DNA from: Basidiobolus meristosporus CBS 931.73
Lineage: Eukaryota; Basidiobolomycota; Basidiobolomycetes; Basidiobolales; Basidiobolaceae
DNA length: 64,000 nt
Assembly (NCBI GenBank): GCA_002104905.1
Contig: MCFE01000058.1
Location: forward strand, 1-64,000
Direction: 5' to 3'
Part shown: positions 1 through 10,139 of the stretch, in pieces
Numbering within the stretch: position 1 is the first letter of the stretch
Layout: each line of letters starts with the position of its first letter
Program-made: the position numbers and the translations under genes
The notes under the pieces: generated by a model
Seen by the model: only the letters and a program-made list of their open reading frames with translations
Database searches by the model: none
What the model was told of the DNA's origin: nothing

Positions 1-489
1 CTGGAAGCTCTTGTCAAACCTCTGACAATGCTTGGGAACTTGGTTGACCGGCCGCCTGGTAGTGACTACAGCAACTTGCTCAGCATCATCCACGTTTGCT
101 GCAACACCTCCTTCACGCTCCTCTTGGATTTGGCCACTTCCTTGCCCTCTTCCTCTTCCGCGCCCGTTCCGCGTCTCTTCGCATCCTTGTCCCTTCCTTG
201 CTCTCTTTGTACTCTACCTTCACTCCTGGCATCTACCCGGCTACTGCCTGCTTCCATGCTTCTTGTTTTTTATGAAGGATTATGTCTACTTTCTCCACTT
301 TTATACTCATTTGGATGATGTTGGTGGCCCATTCATCATATCTTTCCTTTGAGGTTACTGAGCTTCTTGCTCCTACGTAACATCCATCTAGCCAGTATTT
401 GAATCATTTGATGTACACATAAGTTAACTTTATTCTGTTCTTATTAACACCCTTTTATTTTATTAAAATGCAAAACTACATTGGCAAAA
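1..489. other. No gene recognised
   Basis: Short overlapping open frames occur on both strands here, but none has a recognisable domain or a consistent coding pattern. From about 410 the sequence is AT-rich. I see nothing I can name. Confidence 0.4.
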
Positions 490-972
490 TTATTTGGTTT
501 CTGTAATCGTCAATTCTTGTTCCGTCTCTTGGCTGTGCAACTGTTTCTCTACCTGATCTAAGAAGTGATGCAATTGACTATCACTTAATTTATCAGTCTC
601 TGCCTGATTCTCCTTCATACGCTTATAATCCAAATAAGCCACTTGGAGTACTTTATAGTGAGGCAAAGAAGAACTAAGCTGAAGTTTGTTTTGGAACTGC
701 TCAATTGCATTGGTTTGTTTTCTCCTCAGGACAACTGAGTCATCTGCCAATTTTTTCCGAGTTTTCTCCAGGTATTTGGGACTTCCAAAGGTACCACTAC
801 CAGAACTGGTAATTGTACTGCTCTTCTTGCCGCAATCTTTGTCTATAAGTAGACTCTTGGTCTTCCTTTGGAGCGCAAGGACTGCTATGGTAGAGGCAGC
901 TTCCTCTTTTGGTCTTGATCCCCAAGTAGCGGTCCTTAAGCTTTCCCCTCATGACTTGTTTATTGTCCGTGT
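490..972 (-). CDS. Possible repeat-derived open frame, N-terminus missing
   Basis: A minus-strand frame runs open from just after an in-frame TGA near 972 down to a stop at 490. It has no ATG near its beginning. The predicted product is hydrophilic and rich in Lys, Gln and Ser, with a likely helical or coiled-coil second half (for example LRRKQTNAIEQFQNKLQ). I do not recognise the family. Its setting, next to tandem repeats and retroelement tails, suggests the end of a transposon gene, perhaps a DNA-binding domain followed by a coil. This is inference. It could also be a chance open frame, since a plus-strand frame overlaps it. Confidence 0.25.
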
Positions 973-1142
973 TGGTGCTCTACTTGGTGGAGTGTCAGTG
1001 AGTGCTGTTTAACTACTAGTTGTTCTCTTCTGTCCTGTAGATTTATATTACTTTCATATACACTTACTTCATCACATTTCACTTTTGCCTCTCTTGTGAC
1101 TGTACTCTGGTTTCATTCCTTGACGGCTAGACAAAACCAAGG

Positions 1143-1165
1143 CCACCGCATATTGGGTGCGGTGG
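1143..1165. repeat. Perfect 8-bp inverted repeat (hairpin)
   Basis: CCACCGCA and TGCGGTGG flank a 7-nt spacer. No gene adjoins it, so a terminator role is unlikely. It may be the end of a decayed mobile element. Confidence 0.5.
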
Positions 1166-1379
1166 TTTAGTGATCAAAGAGCAAGCTATTGATGCTAATA
1201 TTGATTTTGAGCATATTGTCTAGGAATATCTTGGAACCAACTAGAGTAAATAGTTACTCAATAATTCACATAGTACCACTATTTGCGCATCAATACTTGC
1301 TAACAACAAAGCAATGCTTTTCTATGATGTTCCATTCCCATGCGGCTGTTTGTTGATAGTCCGTACAATACACAAGTGA

Positions 1380-1985
1380 GCGTTTAAAGTAAGCATCCAC
1401 ACTACTTTCTGGGGGTATGGTTACCGCACACTATAAAAGTGCGTTAGGGACTCATGTAAAACTATCATGATGAAAAATAAAAGCACTTTATTACCACGCG
1501 GCTGATGATTGATAACTCCGCTAGACACAAGTAAACGTAGCAAGTGGGTATCCTTAAAACCTGTTGGGGTATGGTTACCGCGCACTATAAAAGTGCGTTA
1601 GGGACTCATGTAAAACTATCATGATGAAAAATAAAAGCACTTTATTACCGCGCGGCTGATGATTGATGACTCCCGCTAGACACAAGTAAACGTAGCAAGT
1701 GGGTATCCTTAAAACCTGTTGGGGTATGGTTACCGCGCACTATGAAAGTGCGTTAGGGATTCATACAAAACTAGCATGATGAAAAATAAAAGCATTTCAG
1801 TATTGCGCGGCTGATGATTGATGGCTCCCGCTAGACACAAGTAGACGTAGCTAGTGGACATCCTTAAAACCTGTTGGGGTATGGCTACTGCGTACTTTCA
1901 AAGTGCGTTAGGAACTCATGTAAAACTATCATGATGAAAAATAAAAGCACTTTTGTACCACGTGGCTAAGTTTTACAATTCCCGC
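1380..1985. repeat. Tandem array, about 3.7 copies of a 155-bp unit
   Basis: The marker GGGGTATGG recurs at 1412, 1566, 1721 and 1876, giving a period of 154-155 bp. Each unit carries a short hairpin (GCACT-ATAAA-AGTGC), the block CATGATGAAAAATAAAAGCA and a GCGCGGCTGATGATTGAT segment. The two middle units are almost identical, while the outer ones have diverged. That pattern is typical of unequal crossing over with decay at the edges. No coding potential was seen. Confidence 0.85.
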
Positions 1986-1990
1986 GGGAT

Positions 1991-2480
1991 ACATGTGCGC
2001 ATAGAACATAAGTAGTAGTTGCAATGGTGTCAAATAAAGTTTCTATTATAGCCATAATATATATTGAACTTTGGATACACTTTATATTTGGTAAAAGCAA
2101 TTGGGTTACAGAAAATTTGTATTGGCCATGAATTTTTTTATCATATTAGGGCCGCGCAATTTATGGTGCCCAAAGCTTATCAAAATATGGGATTGTGGTC
2201 AGATTGGGATGAATCCCATTAATTATTAGATATACATTAAAAATAACAATTTATTAATTAAATAGTCATCAAGACTTATACAGAGCTGTATGGACAGTAT
2301 AGGGAGACAAATATTGGCCCAGACATGCCCACCATATGAGCAGACAATGTGCCAATTGTAGGGTAAAAATATTTATGGTTAGGGTGATAAGGGTTAGGAG
2401 GAGGAATTCTAACCCTAAGGGACCAGAACCAAGAATGAGAGAAAAGTAATCCAATGGAATTTAAAGAGTATGGGAGCAGT
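1991..2480. other. AT-rich spacer
   Basis: AT-rich sequence with short minus-strand open frames that show no recognisable domain. I see no gene. Confidence 0.4.
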
Positions 2481-2481
2481 A

Positions 2482-2560
2482 TGGGGGATTGCATCCCCCA
2501 AACCCCCTGCTTTTTTATTCTCTAGGGGACTGCGTCCCCCAGACCCGCTGCTCTTCTAAC
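2482..2560. repeat. Two tandem GC-rich hairpins in AT-rich DNA
   Basis: The first hairpin is TGGGGGA-TTGCA-TCCCCCA and the second is GGGGAC-TGC-GTCCCC. Each is followed by a related CCCC(T/G)CTGCT tail, so they are two copies of one unit about 42 bp apart. I infer a dispersed repeat end rather than a functional site. Confidence 0.6.
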
Positions 2561-2676
2561 CTTTTCATAGCCCTTACTATAGCACCTACACCCTAACACC
2601 ATACTACACCTGGCTCCTGCTGGAGAACTATACTTGGAGATCCTGAAGCCAAGAAGTTTGCTCACTATATTCTGCA

Positions 2677-3025
2677 GTCAGAAAAACCCAAGCTGGCCTA
2701 CCTGAAGTACTTGACAGACCATTGGCAGCAATATCTGCAGCAGCACACTCCCTTTATGATGAATATCAATCCTTATCACATTCCCCTCATTAATGTTGTT
2801 CACAAGTCATTCTTACCTCTCTTGCTACCCCCCTTCCCACTGAACAGTGTCTTGAGCACTGAAGAGCTATCATCACTTCTTATTAACTTACCTACAAATT
2901 CCCCTCAGCTACACACTCTTGTATCAAAGCTACAACAGTAGCGCTGGCTTCTTTGTTTCAACTGAAATAAAGATTTTACCTGTTGGTGACTGTCTCCCCC
3001 CTAACCCTAGTCTACTAGCCATTAT
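2677..3025 (+). repeat. Retroelement-like tail, copy 1
   Basis: This copy and the one at 3299-3634 align over about 340 bp with perhaps 85-90% identity by eye. Each carries the C-terminal end of an open frame (…LAYLKY…, then WQQYLQQHTPF, a stop shortly after LHTLVSKLQQ in copy 1). After the stop come a short 3' region, AATAAAGATTT and a TTGGTGACTGTC motif followed by a C-run and TAACCCTA. A stop, an AATAAA and a conserved short terminal motif resemble the 3' end of a 5'-truncated retroposon. The family is not identified. Confidence 0.5.
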
Positions 3026-3298
3026 TGCCACAATTCAGCTACCGCAAACCAGTACAACTGACCTCAGATATACTCAGGCTCTCACTTCTCAGGCCTGGCT
3101 TTCCAGGAAACCTCTCTCAAACCTAGTTAACTAGAAAATACAGTATCACTCAGCTTATCAGCTGTCAGACCTGGCTTACCAGGAAGATATCTCTCAGACC
3201 TAACTTTCTAGGAATAATTTCAGAGTAACTTGGCTTCTTTAGATACTTGTCATAAGTAAATAAAGATTTCACCATTTGGTGACTTCCTCCCCTAACCC

Positions 3299-3634
3299 TA
3301 AAAAGCCCAAGTTGGCCTACCTAAAGTATTTTACAGACCTTTGGCAGCAATATCTGCAGCAGCACACTCCCTTTGTGATGAGCATCAATCCTTATCATAT
3401 TCCCCTTGTTGATGTTGCTCATAAATCATTATTGCCCTTCTTACTACCCCCTTCCTACAGAATAGTGTATTGAAGACTGAAGTGCAATCATTTTCATTTA
3501 TTAACTTACCTACCAATTCCCCTCAGCTACACACACTTGTATCAAAGCTACAACAGTAGCACTGGCTTCTTTATTTCAACTAAAATAAAGATTTCACCTA
3601 TTGGTGACTGTCCCCCCCCTAACTAGGACACTCC
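3299..3634 (+). repeat. Retroelement-like tail, copy 2
   Basis: Direct repeat of 2677-3025, with a frame that now stops early after PPSYRIVY. It directly follows another AATAAAGATTTCACCATTTG…CCCCTAACCCTA terminal motif at 3258-3299, so unit ends and unit starts abut. That is the layout expected from insertion into, or tandem growth from, a pre-existing tail. Confidence 0.5.
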
Positions 3635-4922
3635 AGGCTCCCCAGGAATTGGGAGTGGATGTCAACTGGCCTGCCCAATATGACTATTGTTCTGAACATC
3701 ATCACTGAACAAATCACTAGAATGTACAATAATAAATATTATCTAACTTTGGTGTTGTCGAATTAGATCTGAGAAGGTACATTCCCCTATACTATGCAGC
3801 GCTCCTCTACACCACATAACGCAGTTGAGCTTCAATCACTTCCATATCTTACATACAGCGTTGTGCAGTTCTATAGGACTCAATATCACCAAGAGCGGTG
3901 ATAGTTTATTAATATGTATAGTAAATAGAGCATCATTCAAACACACAATGCTCTATTATTTGCTGATAATTCCCGGCTTCCTAGGAGCAAAAGTCAACCC
4001 TTTTGTAATGAAGGATTTCTTAGCCCTTGCTGCCGTTGATTTCTTTCGGGGCCAAGAACTCAGTCAAGAAGAGGAAGTTTAGCGATTAGGTGAACATATT
4101 CATCCACTACAGACCATCCAGAAATCCTTGTTATTAATGACCATTTACACTCAGCATATCGCCGAGGATCCTGGTATACAGATATCTCATCTAAAACAAG
4201 TCCCTGTGGCTGGAGATACTAAGGCCCCCACACACACCTACCCTAACCTCATTCACTGAAAAACTCGGATGTATTCTTATTTGAATTCTTAGCTTGTTCT
4301 TTGAAGTATTACAAGTGGCAAGTAAAGAGCGCATTCCAATAGCAGAATCATGACAAGTTTTGCTATCAAATCTAACGTACTAGGTAATAGTTGTAATCCA
4401 GGATCTGATTGCACCAATGAATCCTTTATTAGCGCAATCCCAGGCAATCTCAAAGTTCCAGATTAGTGAGTACAACGCTCAGATTGTCACACCTAAGTTT
4501 CGATCTTCATTAATTTAGCAGTCATTGTCCCACCTCAGTTCTAATCTTGCTCTGACAACACAGAATCGACCTTAGCCATATGATAGATGGCTCATGTATG
4601 CTACGGATGTAAATGGAATAGGCTAGAAAGAGGGGATAATCCAAATTTTGTGATGTCAATGAATGTATGTGCGGGCAAACAACCTCGAAATTCATCCGAG
4701 CAAATGAGCCCAGCTACTATAATTGTAGATATTATTGATAACCTATCAAGAAAATTGAACGTCGATATGACCATCATTACTAATAAGACTAGAATTTTCT
4801 GTCGGATCCGCAGAATTAAGAGCCAATCATTAAAGGTCTTTAATTCACAGTATTTAAAGGCAGACTCTTGAATGTAAGCTCAACATTGCTTTTGCAAATA
4901 GCTGATCGCTCTTAATATTAAC
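3635..4922. other. No gene recognised; upstream of the alcohol dehydrogenase
   Basis: Two plus-strand open frames of 85 and 94 codons (3825-4082 and 4587-4871) lack any recognisable domain, and their composition looks like translated AT-rich spacer. The last few hundred bases presumably hold the promoter of the gene at 4923, but no clear TATA box was seen. Confidence 0.4.
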
Positions 4923-5990
4923 ATGGTTGAAGGCAAAATTAACGAAATTCGAGGCTGGGCTGCCAAGAAGGCCGGTCTCGAAGTCGAGCCCTGGAGCTAC
5001 GTTCCACGTCCTTTGGGCCCCAATGACGTAGAGATCAAGATCGACTATTCTGGTATCTGTGGTTCCGATCTCCATACTCTCAAGGACGAGTGGAAGAACT
5101 CTATCTGCCCCACTCCCTATCCTGCGATCGTCGGTCACGAGATCGTGGGTCGTGTTATCACCAAGGGAGCAGATGTCAAGGACCTTGAGGAAGGCGATAT
5201 TGTCGGAGTTGGTGCCCAGGTCAATGCCTGTCTGAGCAAGGAGTGCCATGCTTGTAATCGTGGACTTGATCCTCACTGCCCTGAGATGGTGGTTACTTAT
5301 GCCGGTTTTTACAAAGATGGTCAACAGAGTCACGGTGGTTATGCTGAGGCTATTCGAGTCAATTCTGCCTATGCTTTCAAGCTACCAGAGAGCGTTGACC
5401 CCAAGATTGCGGCTCCTCTAATGTGCGCTGGTACCACCGTCTTTGCTCCTATGCTCCGTGATGGTGTCAAGAAGGGTGATCGTGTTGGTGTTGTTGGTAT
5501 AGGTGGCCTAGGCCATTTGGCCATTCAGTTTGCCAACGCTTTGGGTGCGGAGGTCGTTGCATTCTCTCAATCCCCTAACAAGCGTCAGCAATGCCTTGAC
5601 TTGGGTGCCTCGATCTTTGTTGATACCTCAAAGAAAGAGGAAGTAGAGGGGATTCGTCACACACTCAACTATCTATTTGTCACAGCTGACTGCAAGTCCG
5701 AGCAGTACAACGAGTTCTTCTCGTGGATGGACTTTGGTGGTGAAATCTGCCTGCTCTCTGTTCCTCCGGAGAAACTGGCGTTCCAGCCATTTGACTTCAT
5801 TGCAAGTGAAATCAAGCTAACTGGTTCCTTGATTGGTGGTGTAGAGGTGATCAAGAAGGCTCTAGAGTTTGCTGGTAAGCACAATATCAAGCCTATGGTA
5901 GAGCACTTCCCATTGTCCAAGGTCAATGAAGCCCTGCAGCACATGGAACAAGGCAAAGCTCGTTATCGTATTGTCCTTGATGTAGAATAA
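4923..5990 (+). CDS. Zinc-dependent NADP alcohol dehydrogenase (CAD/ADH6-like)
   Basis: Single-exon gene, 355 residues, the usual length for the cinnamyl-alcohol-dehydrogenase branch of medium-chain dehydrogenases. The N-terminal GroES-like fold carries catalytic zinc ligands C46 (in GICGSDLH) and H72-E73 (GHEIVG). The structural zinc site is C103, C108, C111 and C119, with one residue more than usual between the first two cysteines. The third catalytic ligand is the Cys in PLMCAGTT near 168. A Rossmann motif, GIGGLGHLAIQ, lies near 192. Family members reduce aliphatic and aromatic aldehydes with NADPH in the cytosol. The exact substrate cannot be read from sequence. Codon use (many GTC, AAG and CTC) looks like an expressed gene. 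No presequence is visible. Confidence 0.92.
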   Translation: MVEGKINEIRGWAAKKAGLEVEPWSYVPRPLGPNDVEIKIDYSGICGSDLHTLKDEWKNSICPTPYPAIVGHEIVGRVITKGADVKDLEEGDIVGVGAQVNACLSKECHACNRGLDPHCPEMVVTYAGFYKDGQQSHGGYAEAIRVNSAYAFKLPESVDPKIAAPLMCAGTTVFAPMLRDGVKKGDRVGVVGIGGLGHLAIQFANALGAEVVAFSQSPNKRQQCLDLGASIFVDTSKKEEVEGIRHTLNYLFVTADCKSEQYNEFFSWMDFGGEICLLSVPPEKLAFQPFDFIASEIKLTGSLIGGVEVIKKALEFAGKHNIKPMVEHFPLSKVNEALQHMEQGKARYRIVLDVE

Positions 5991-6660
5991 TAGAAAGATA
6001 AATAGAAAGTAAAGCGATTTAATACGACGTAACAGTAAAATTTAAAAGCCGAGAATCTGGATCGCGTAGGCTTGCAATTACTAGCCGATAAATACCATCT
6101 GAATATACATCTGGATAGGACGACAGAGTATTGGATGAAATAAATTAGAGTTAATACATCAAAGCCAATTTCGCACCTTTCCAGCTTAATTCCCATATTT
6201 ATATCCTCATACACTTTCAAATCCAGTTGCAATACCTTGGTGTTCTTGAGGCTCTGGACAGTAGTTTTGATGAGGTAGCCAGGAGCGTTACGATTCATAT
6301 TGCCCTTTTCAACCAAGACACATTGATCTCTAATCTTGACAATGTCCATGAGGGTCTTGGAGGCCTTCAGGTGGATGGTTGCGTAGTATCTGGCTGCTGT
6401 AGCACCGCTTCGGATCATTTGATCGACAACCTTATTGTACGTACCCTTGAACTAGTTTGTATTATTGAAATGGGCCTCACGCCAAGAAGTGAATATGTAG
6501 AGCCAGCCGAGTAGTTGCAAGTCCGTATCAGCGCTCTGTGGAGCATGCATATGAGTGCTAATCAATCTGGGCGTGAGGCTGCCAAGCGGAACCAAGCTAA
6601 CCACGTTTAGCCTGACTCCCATTGGCATTGCTCGGCACGTGGGCGATCTTACCACCACAC
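5991..6660 (-). CDS. Unidentified, probably spliced minus-strand gene or relic
   Basis: On the minus strand, an in-frame TAG at about 6451 doubles as a CTAG acceptor. After it the frame continues with …YNKVVDQMIRSGATAARYYA… and runs to about 6205, with a plausible coding composition (KIRDQCVLVEKG, RNAPGYLIKTT). A GT dinucleotide near 6237 and CTAAT near 6149 could mark a further intron. An upstream exon candidate starts with an ATG near 6620. Exact splicing is not resolved. I do not recognise the family. A small mitochondrial or ribosomal protein would fit the size and basic charge, but that is a guess. It converges on the alcohol dehydrogenase. Confidence 0.3.
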
Positions 6661-7849
6661 ACACTGGTGGCATATTCTAAGGAGAATGTTGGCCTTAACC
6701 AAACGAGTAAAGCTGTCACAGAATATAAGCTGAAGCGACGATATGACTGTGGTGGATGTGATGGCCAATGAGGAGACTGACTGAATGCTGCTTTGTTCAC
6801 TCTATCTATACTGTGTACTCCTGGTCGGTGAATGCACTGCTCAATCATATTGAATGATGGCTTGTATGCTGAGTGTAGTTAGCATTAATATTATTTAAAC
6901 AAATCTGTAATGTACCTATGGATGTGCTATTACCAATGTCATTGCTTTAGTCACCTTACTCCTGATACCTTTATATTTGTAGTTTATCAATGAATTTGTG
7001 GGATTGCTTATTACGTTACACCAGCCGAAGAGTGGCAGTGACCATTTCCTGATTGTATATCTCTGGTGGTACTTATGTGTTTCTGAGAAAGATTCCTGGA
7101 AGCTGCATTTAAGACAAGCTTGCGAATATTTATGACTTCCAGGCCTGAAGTAATTCTAAAAGTTAACAGATATCTTACAAGTCAAATTCATAGTTCAGCA
7201 ATAAGCTAAGTCAGATCTCGAAGGGTACAAGTATCTTTTAATTACTTCGTTCCTCAGTCGCAGGTACATATGTATATTCCCAATGTAACTGTAGTGTTGT
7301 TAGTATTACACAAAACCACGCCATCGCTTGGAACGGTAGGAAGGGTGGTACGTGTACAGAACTATTTGCCGGGATGGGTGATTTTTATATCATATTTATC
7401 ATATTTATACTATATATATATATATCAAATTTGGGTTGGAGTCACTAAACTGGACCTTGGGAAGTGAGCCAGTATTTGGGAATCATATGCAACATCTGCT
7501 TCCACGTGACCTCGTTGTATAGTGGCGTTGATGGCTCATCTGCTTTAGTCAGAGAATCGAAGTATATTATGTCAATCAATTAAGCACTGCGAAACAATTG
7601 TCTAAGACAAGTACACCATGCTCTTGAATGTAGATGTGCTTTTAGGTTAGATCACTCAACGGGCCATTGAGAAGTGAACCATCATTGTGAAATCTTGTGT
7701 AAGATCAACTTACCCATATCCGCACACGACCTCGAGTTATAGTGAAGACAATTCATCAAGATATGATGCATGGTCATATTGATTAACATTCTGAGTTATT
7801 GAGGAAAATTTGAACACCACTAAACTATTGCTCTAATCTCACCGGACTT
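6661..7849. other. Intergenic, with a diverged direct repeat
   Basis: No gene seen. Segments 7441-7535 and 7650-7748 resemble each other (GTCACTAAAC/ATCACTCAAC, GAAGTGARCCA, CGACCTCG, TATAGTG) and look like old duplicates of one sequence. An AT microsatellite (TATATATATATATATC) lies near 7410. The right end grades into the duplicated block that carries the first cysteine-rich peptide gene. Confidence 0.5.
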
Positions 7850-7941
7850 CATTTCATTCTTTATTGTTTAAGATCAGTAACACCGTGAGCCACTTTGCTA
7901 CTCGGAAACAGTTTGTTTGAGACATCTAGTGCAGTCTGTGT

Positions 7942-8115
7942 CTAGCAGGATCCGTATGAGCAACATTTGTCTCCGCTAGGGCCACAACCATACCACTGAC
8001 AGCATCCACGACCCTCGATAGTGCCTTCGTTGCTTGGGGTGTTATCCACCGGAGATGCCTTGACAGTTGTTAGGACGGCGAGTAGAGAAGTGAGAGCAAT
8101 CAGAGAGACCTTCAT
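7942..8115 (-). CDS. Small secreted cysteine-rich prepropeptide, copy A
   Basis: 57-codon ORF starting at the ATG at 8115. Residues 1-20 are a typical signal peptide (MKVSLIALTSLLAVLTTVKA). Residues 21-36 form an acidic Ser/Thr-containing stretch ending IEGR. Residues 37-57 form a compact module starting GCC, with six cysteines in the pattern CC-x4-C-x6-CC-x4-C, and the stop follows the last Cys directly. Signal peptide, propeptide ending in Arg and disulfide-rich core is the classic layout of a processed secreted peptide. The family is not recognised. Copy B (9177-9350) has an identical 21-residue core. Function could be antimicrobial, signalling, effector or toxin-like, and the sequence does not decide. 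An AATAAAG poly(A) signal lies downstream on the minus strand near 7860. Confidence 0.82.
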   Translation of the reverse strand: MKVSLIALTSLLAVLTTVKASPVDNTPSNEGTIEGRGCCQWYGCGPSGDKCCSYGSC

Positions 8116-8155
8116 AATGGTGAGTTACTTGGTGTTGCTTTATGGGAGAGTGCAC

Positions 8156-8162
8156 TTTTATA
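8156..8162 (-). promoter_or_regulatory. TATA box of cysteine-rich peptide copy A
   Basis: TATAAAAGTGCACTCTCCC on the minus strand, about 40 bp before the ATG at 8115. The same element is kept at copy B (TATAAAAGTGCGCTCTCCC) and is degenerate in the dead copy C. Confidence 0.7.
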
Positions 8163-8230
8163 CTGTTTTCCTGTGGCAGCACCCGAGTGTGTGAAACGGC
8201 ATTCCTACTGAACACTACTGGTGTGACCAT

Positions 8231-8619
8231 CTCTCTCGTACAGGGCTAAATTATGTTCAAGCCCTGGCCTTATATTGACCATACCAACTCCAACAAATCT
8301 TCTGATCCTACCACTCCTTGGTAACAATGGGGCCACTTGGTTATGGCTATCAGCAATTTTTTGTAACATCATCCATATCTCACAAGTGATCCAGCTGAAA
8401 CGAAGAATAATACGAACCGGTCACTTGCACAGAACCATCTTCGGGGAGCATATGTGCAATGGTTGAGCTAAATGGATCAACTGGTTGGTGCTGGAGATCT
8501 AGCGATTGGGATTGTGGGAAAAAGCTAGTGTACATTTCTTGTTATGCAATCAATGGGTCACTACATTCATCTATGTATATTACCTCGATGGGGGATAACT
8601 AGAGCACTGACAGGATTTT
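8231..8619. other. Spacer in the peptide array
   Basis: No gene recognised. The left edge still holds the conserved upstream box shared by copies A, B and C (…TCTCTCGYACAGGGCTA… on the plus strand). Confidence 0.45.
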
Positions 8620-8700
8620 ATCTTGTTTTTTATTGAATAACACCATGAGCCGTTTACTACATAGCCAACGAATCCTCCGATTGTATTACTCCTTGGTATC
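8620..8700 (-). pseudogene. Relic of a peptide-gene 3' region
   Basis: TTTATTGAATAACACCATGA… followed by GCC and TACTACATAG resembles the 3' untranslated segments of copies A, B and C (TTTATTG…AACACCRTGAGCCAC). No coding module is left beside it, so only the tail of a lost copy seems to survive. Confidence 0.4.
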
Positions 8701-9055
8701 AATGACTAATACTTGCTATACTAAAGCAACTCGTAGTATGCCCCCAGCAATCTTTACGTAGCCTCATTAATACTACACAAACCATTTAACCCGATGATCC
8801 AACATTTGGAATGATAGTAGCAGCCGATCCCGCACGCAGAGCCATTTTCTGTGAATACTCATTGGTCCACAGGTTGATGATGGATACGTGTTGTGAAAGG
8901 GATCGCTGAATGTGAAGTATTTTTGTATAACGACAACTCGACTGTACCTTCATGTGACCTTCGTCAAGAAAAGTGGAATGGCTTCATTGATTAGTATTGC
9001 GTCAAGAGCTGGGAACTCTGAGCTATTGCAACTTTAAAGATGAATTGAACACCAA
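8701..9055. other. Spacer in the peptide array
   Basis: No gene seen. The segment from about 8935 resembles the 3' flank of copy A (from about 7700), so the duplicated block extends well beyond the coding sequence. Confidence 0.4.
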
Positions 9056-9176
9056 GGAATCATTGCTTTAATCTCGCTGGACTCCGTCTCGTTCTTTATT
9101 GTTTAAGATCAGTAACACCGTGAGCCACTTTGCTACTTGGAAACAGCTTATTTGATACATCGAGTGCAGCCTGTGC

Positions 9177-9350
9177 CTAGCAGGATCCGTATGAGCAGCA
9201 TTTGTCTCCGCTAGGGCCACAACCATACCACTGACAGCATCCACGAGCCTCAATAGTGTCTTCGTTGCTTAGAGTGACATCTACTGGGGATGCCTTGACA
9301 GTTGCTAGAACGGCGAGTAGAGAAGTGAGAGCAATCAGAGAGGCCTTCAT
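9177..9350 (-). CDS. Small secreted cysteine-rich prepropeptide, copy B
   Basis: 57 codons from the ATG at 9350, collinear with copy A. The signal peptide differs at two residues. The propeptide differs at several, including a dibasic-free end IEAR where copy A has IEGR. The 21-residue cysteine module is identical in sequence. Strong conservation of the core against a drifting propeptide suggests the core is the functional product and cleavage follows the Arg. The surrounding 5' and 3' segments are also duplicated, so this is a segmental duplication of roughly 0.5 kb. A and B lie in the same orientation about 1.2 kb apart. Confidence 0.82.
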   Translation of the reverse strand: MKASLIALTSLLAVLATVKASPVDVTLSNEDTIEARGCCQWYGCGPSGDKCCSYGSC

Positions 9351-9390
9351 AGTGATGAGTTACTTAATGACGCTTCCTGGGAGAGCGCAC

Positions 9391-9397
9391 TTTTATA
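9391..9397 (-). promoter_or_regulatory. TATA box of cysteine-rich peptide copy B
   Basis: TATAAAA on the minus strand, 40 bp upstream of the ATG at 9350, in the same GAGTATAAAAGTGC context as copy A. Confidence 0.7.
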
Positions 9398-9799
9398 CTC
9401 TTCTCTTGTAATTGTACCAGGTAGCATGAATGTGTGAAACGACGTTCTTACTGAGCATTAGCGGTGTCACCAGAACAGCCGGATAGATTCTCTCGCACAG
9501 GGCTATGTTGTGTAAAAGCGTTTCCTGCATCATACCATGCTCTCTGCTATATCATTCATTGTGCATAAACTATTCATCTCGAAGCTTCTTCAAATTAGGA
9601 CTCTGCACAGATCTACTATATAATGCTCCAAATAGCCAGTATTTTGGATTTACGAAATATCTTGTTTACATATTATATAATTAAATCGCTTGAATGTATA
9701 TTATAGTTTATATATCATTCTTTATTAATCAAGATATATAACACCATGAGGCACTTTGTTACATGGAAACAGCATACATGCGACATCCAGCGCAACCTT

Positions 9800-9966
9800 A
9801 GTTAAGCAGTGTCGGTATGAGCAGCATTTGTTTCCGCTAGGGCCACAACCATACCACTGGCGAGCCTTGATAGTGCCTTCGTTGCTTTGGGTATTATCCG
9901 CCGGGGATGCCTTGACAACAGCTAAGACAGCCAGTAGAGTAGTGAGTAAAAACAGAGGGACTTCAT
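9800..9966 (-). pseudogene. Cysteine-rich peptide, copy C, broken
   Basis: Aligns to copies A and B throughout. A 1-bp deletion in the signal-peptide region (near 9945) shifts the frame into an early TAG. The leading Cys-Cys pair of the module is deleted, and the codon where A and B stop now reads through. The TATA box is also degraded (TTAAAAC). The remaining WYGCGPSG and KCC pieces show its origin. It is a decaying paralogue, not a variant with an alternative fold. Confidence 0.8.
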
Positions 9967-10139
9967 GATATTAGCTCAGGAGAGGGCACCTTAAAACTGT
10001 TTGTTTATAATTGTATCTGGTAGTATCTCAGTGTGGGCAACGTCCTCTTACTGAACACCATCATATCAGCTAGATGGATTCTCTTGCACAGAGCTATATT
10101 GAGCGACAATATATATACTAACCCTGAATAAACTTGAGA

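Noticed and set aside
4587-4871. 94-codon frame upstream of the alcohol dehydrogenase
   Set aside because: No domain, AT-rich composition and no support from conserved motifs.
6200-6449. Assignment of the minus-strand exon to mitochondrial ribosomal protein bL9 or bL21
   Set aside because: Only short stretches recall these families and the key motifs do not line up.
8042-8230. 62-codon minus-strand frame overlapping peptide copy A
   Set aside because: It reads the gene and its promoter in another frame, has no signal peptide, and is not conserved as a frame in copy B.
7942-9350. Calling the cysteine-rich peptides toxins
   Set aside because: The precursor layout resembles venom peptides, but many antimicrobial and signalling peptides share it and no family match could be made.
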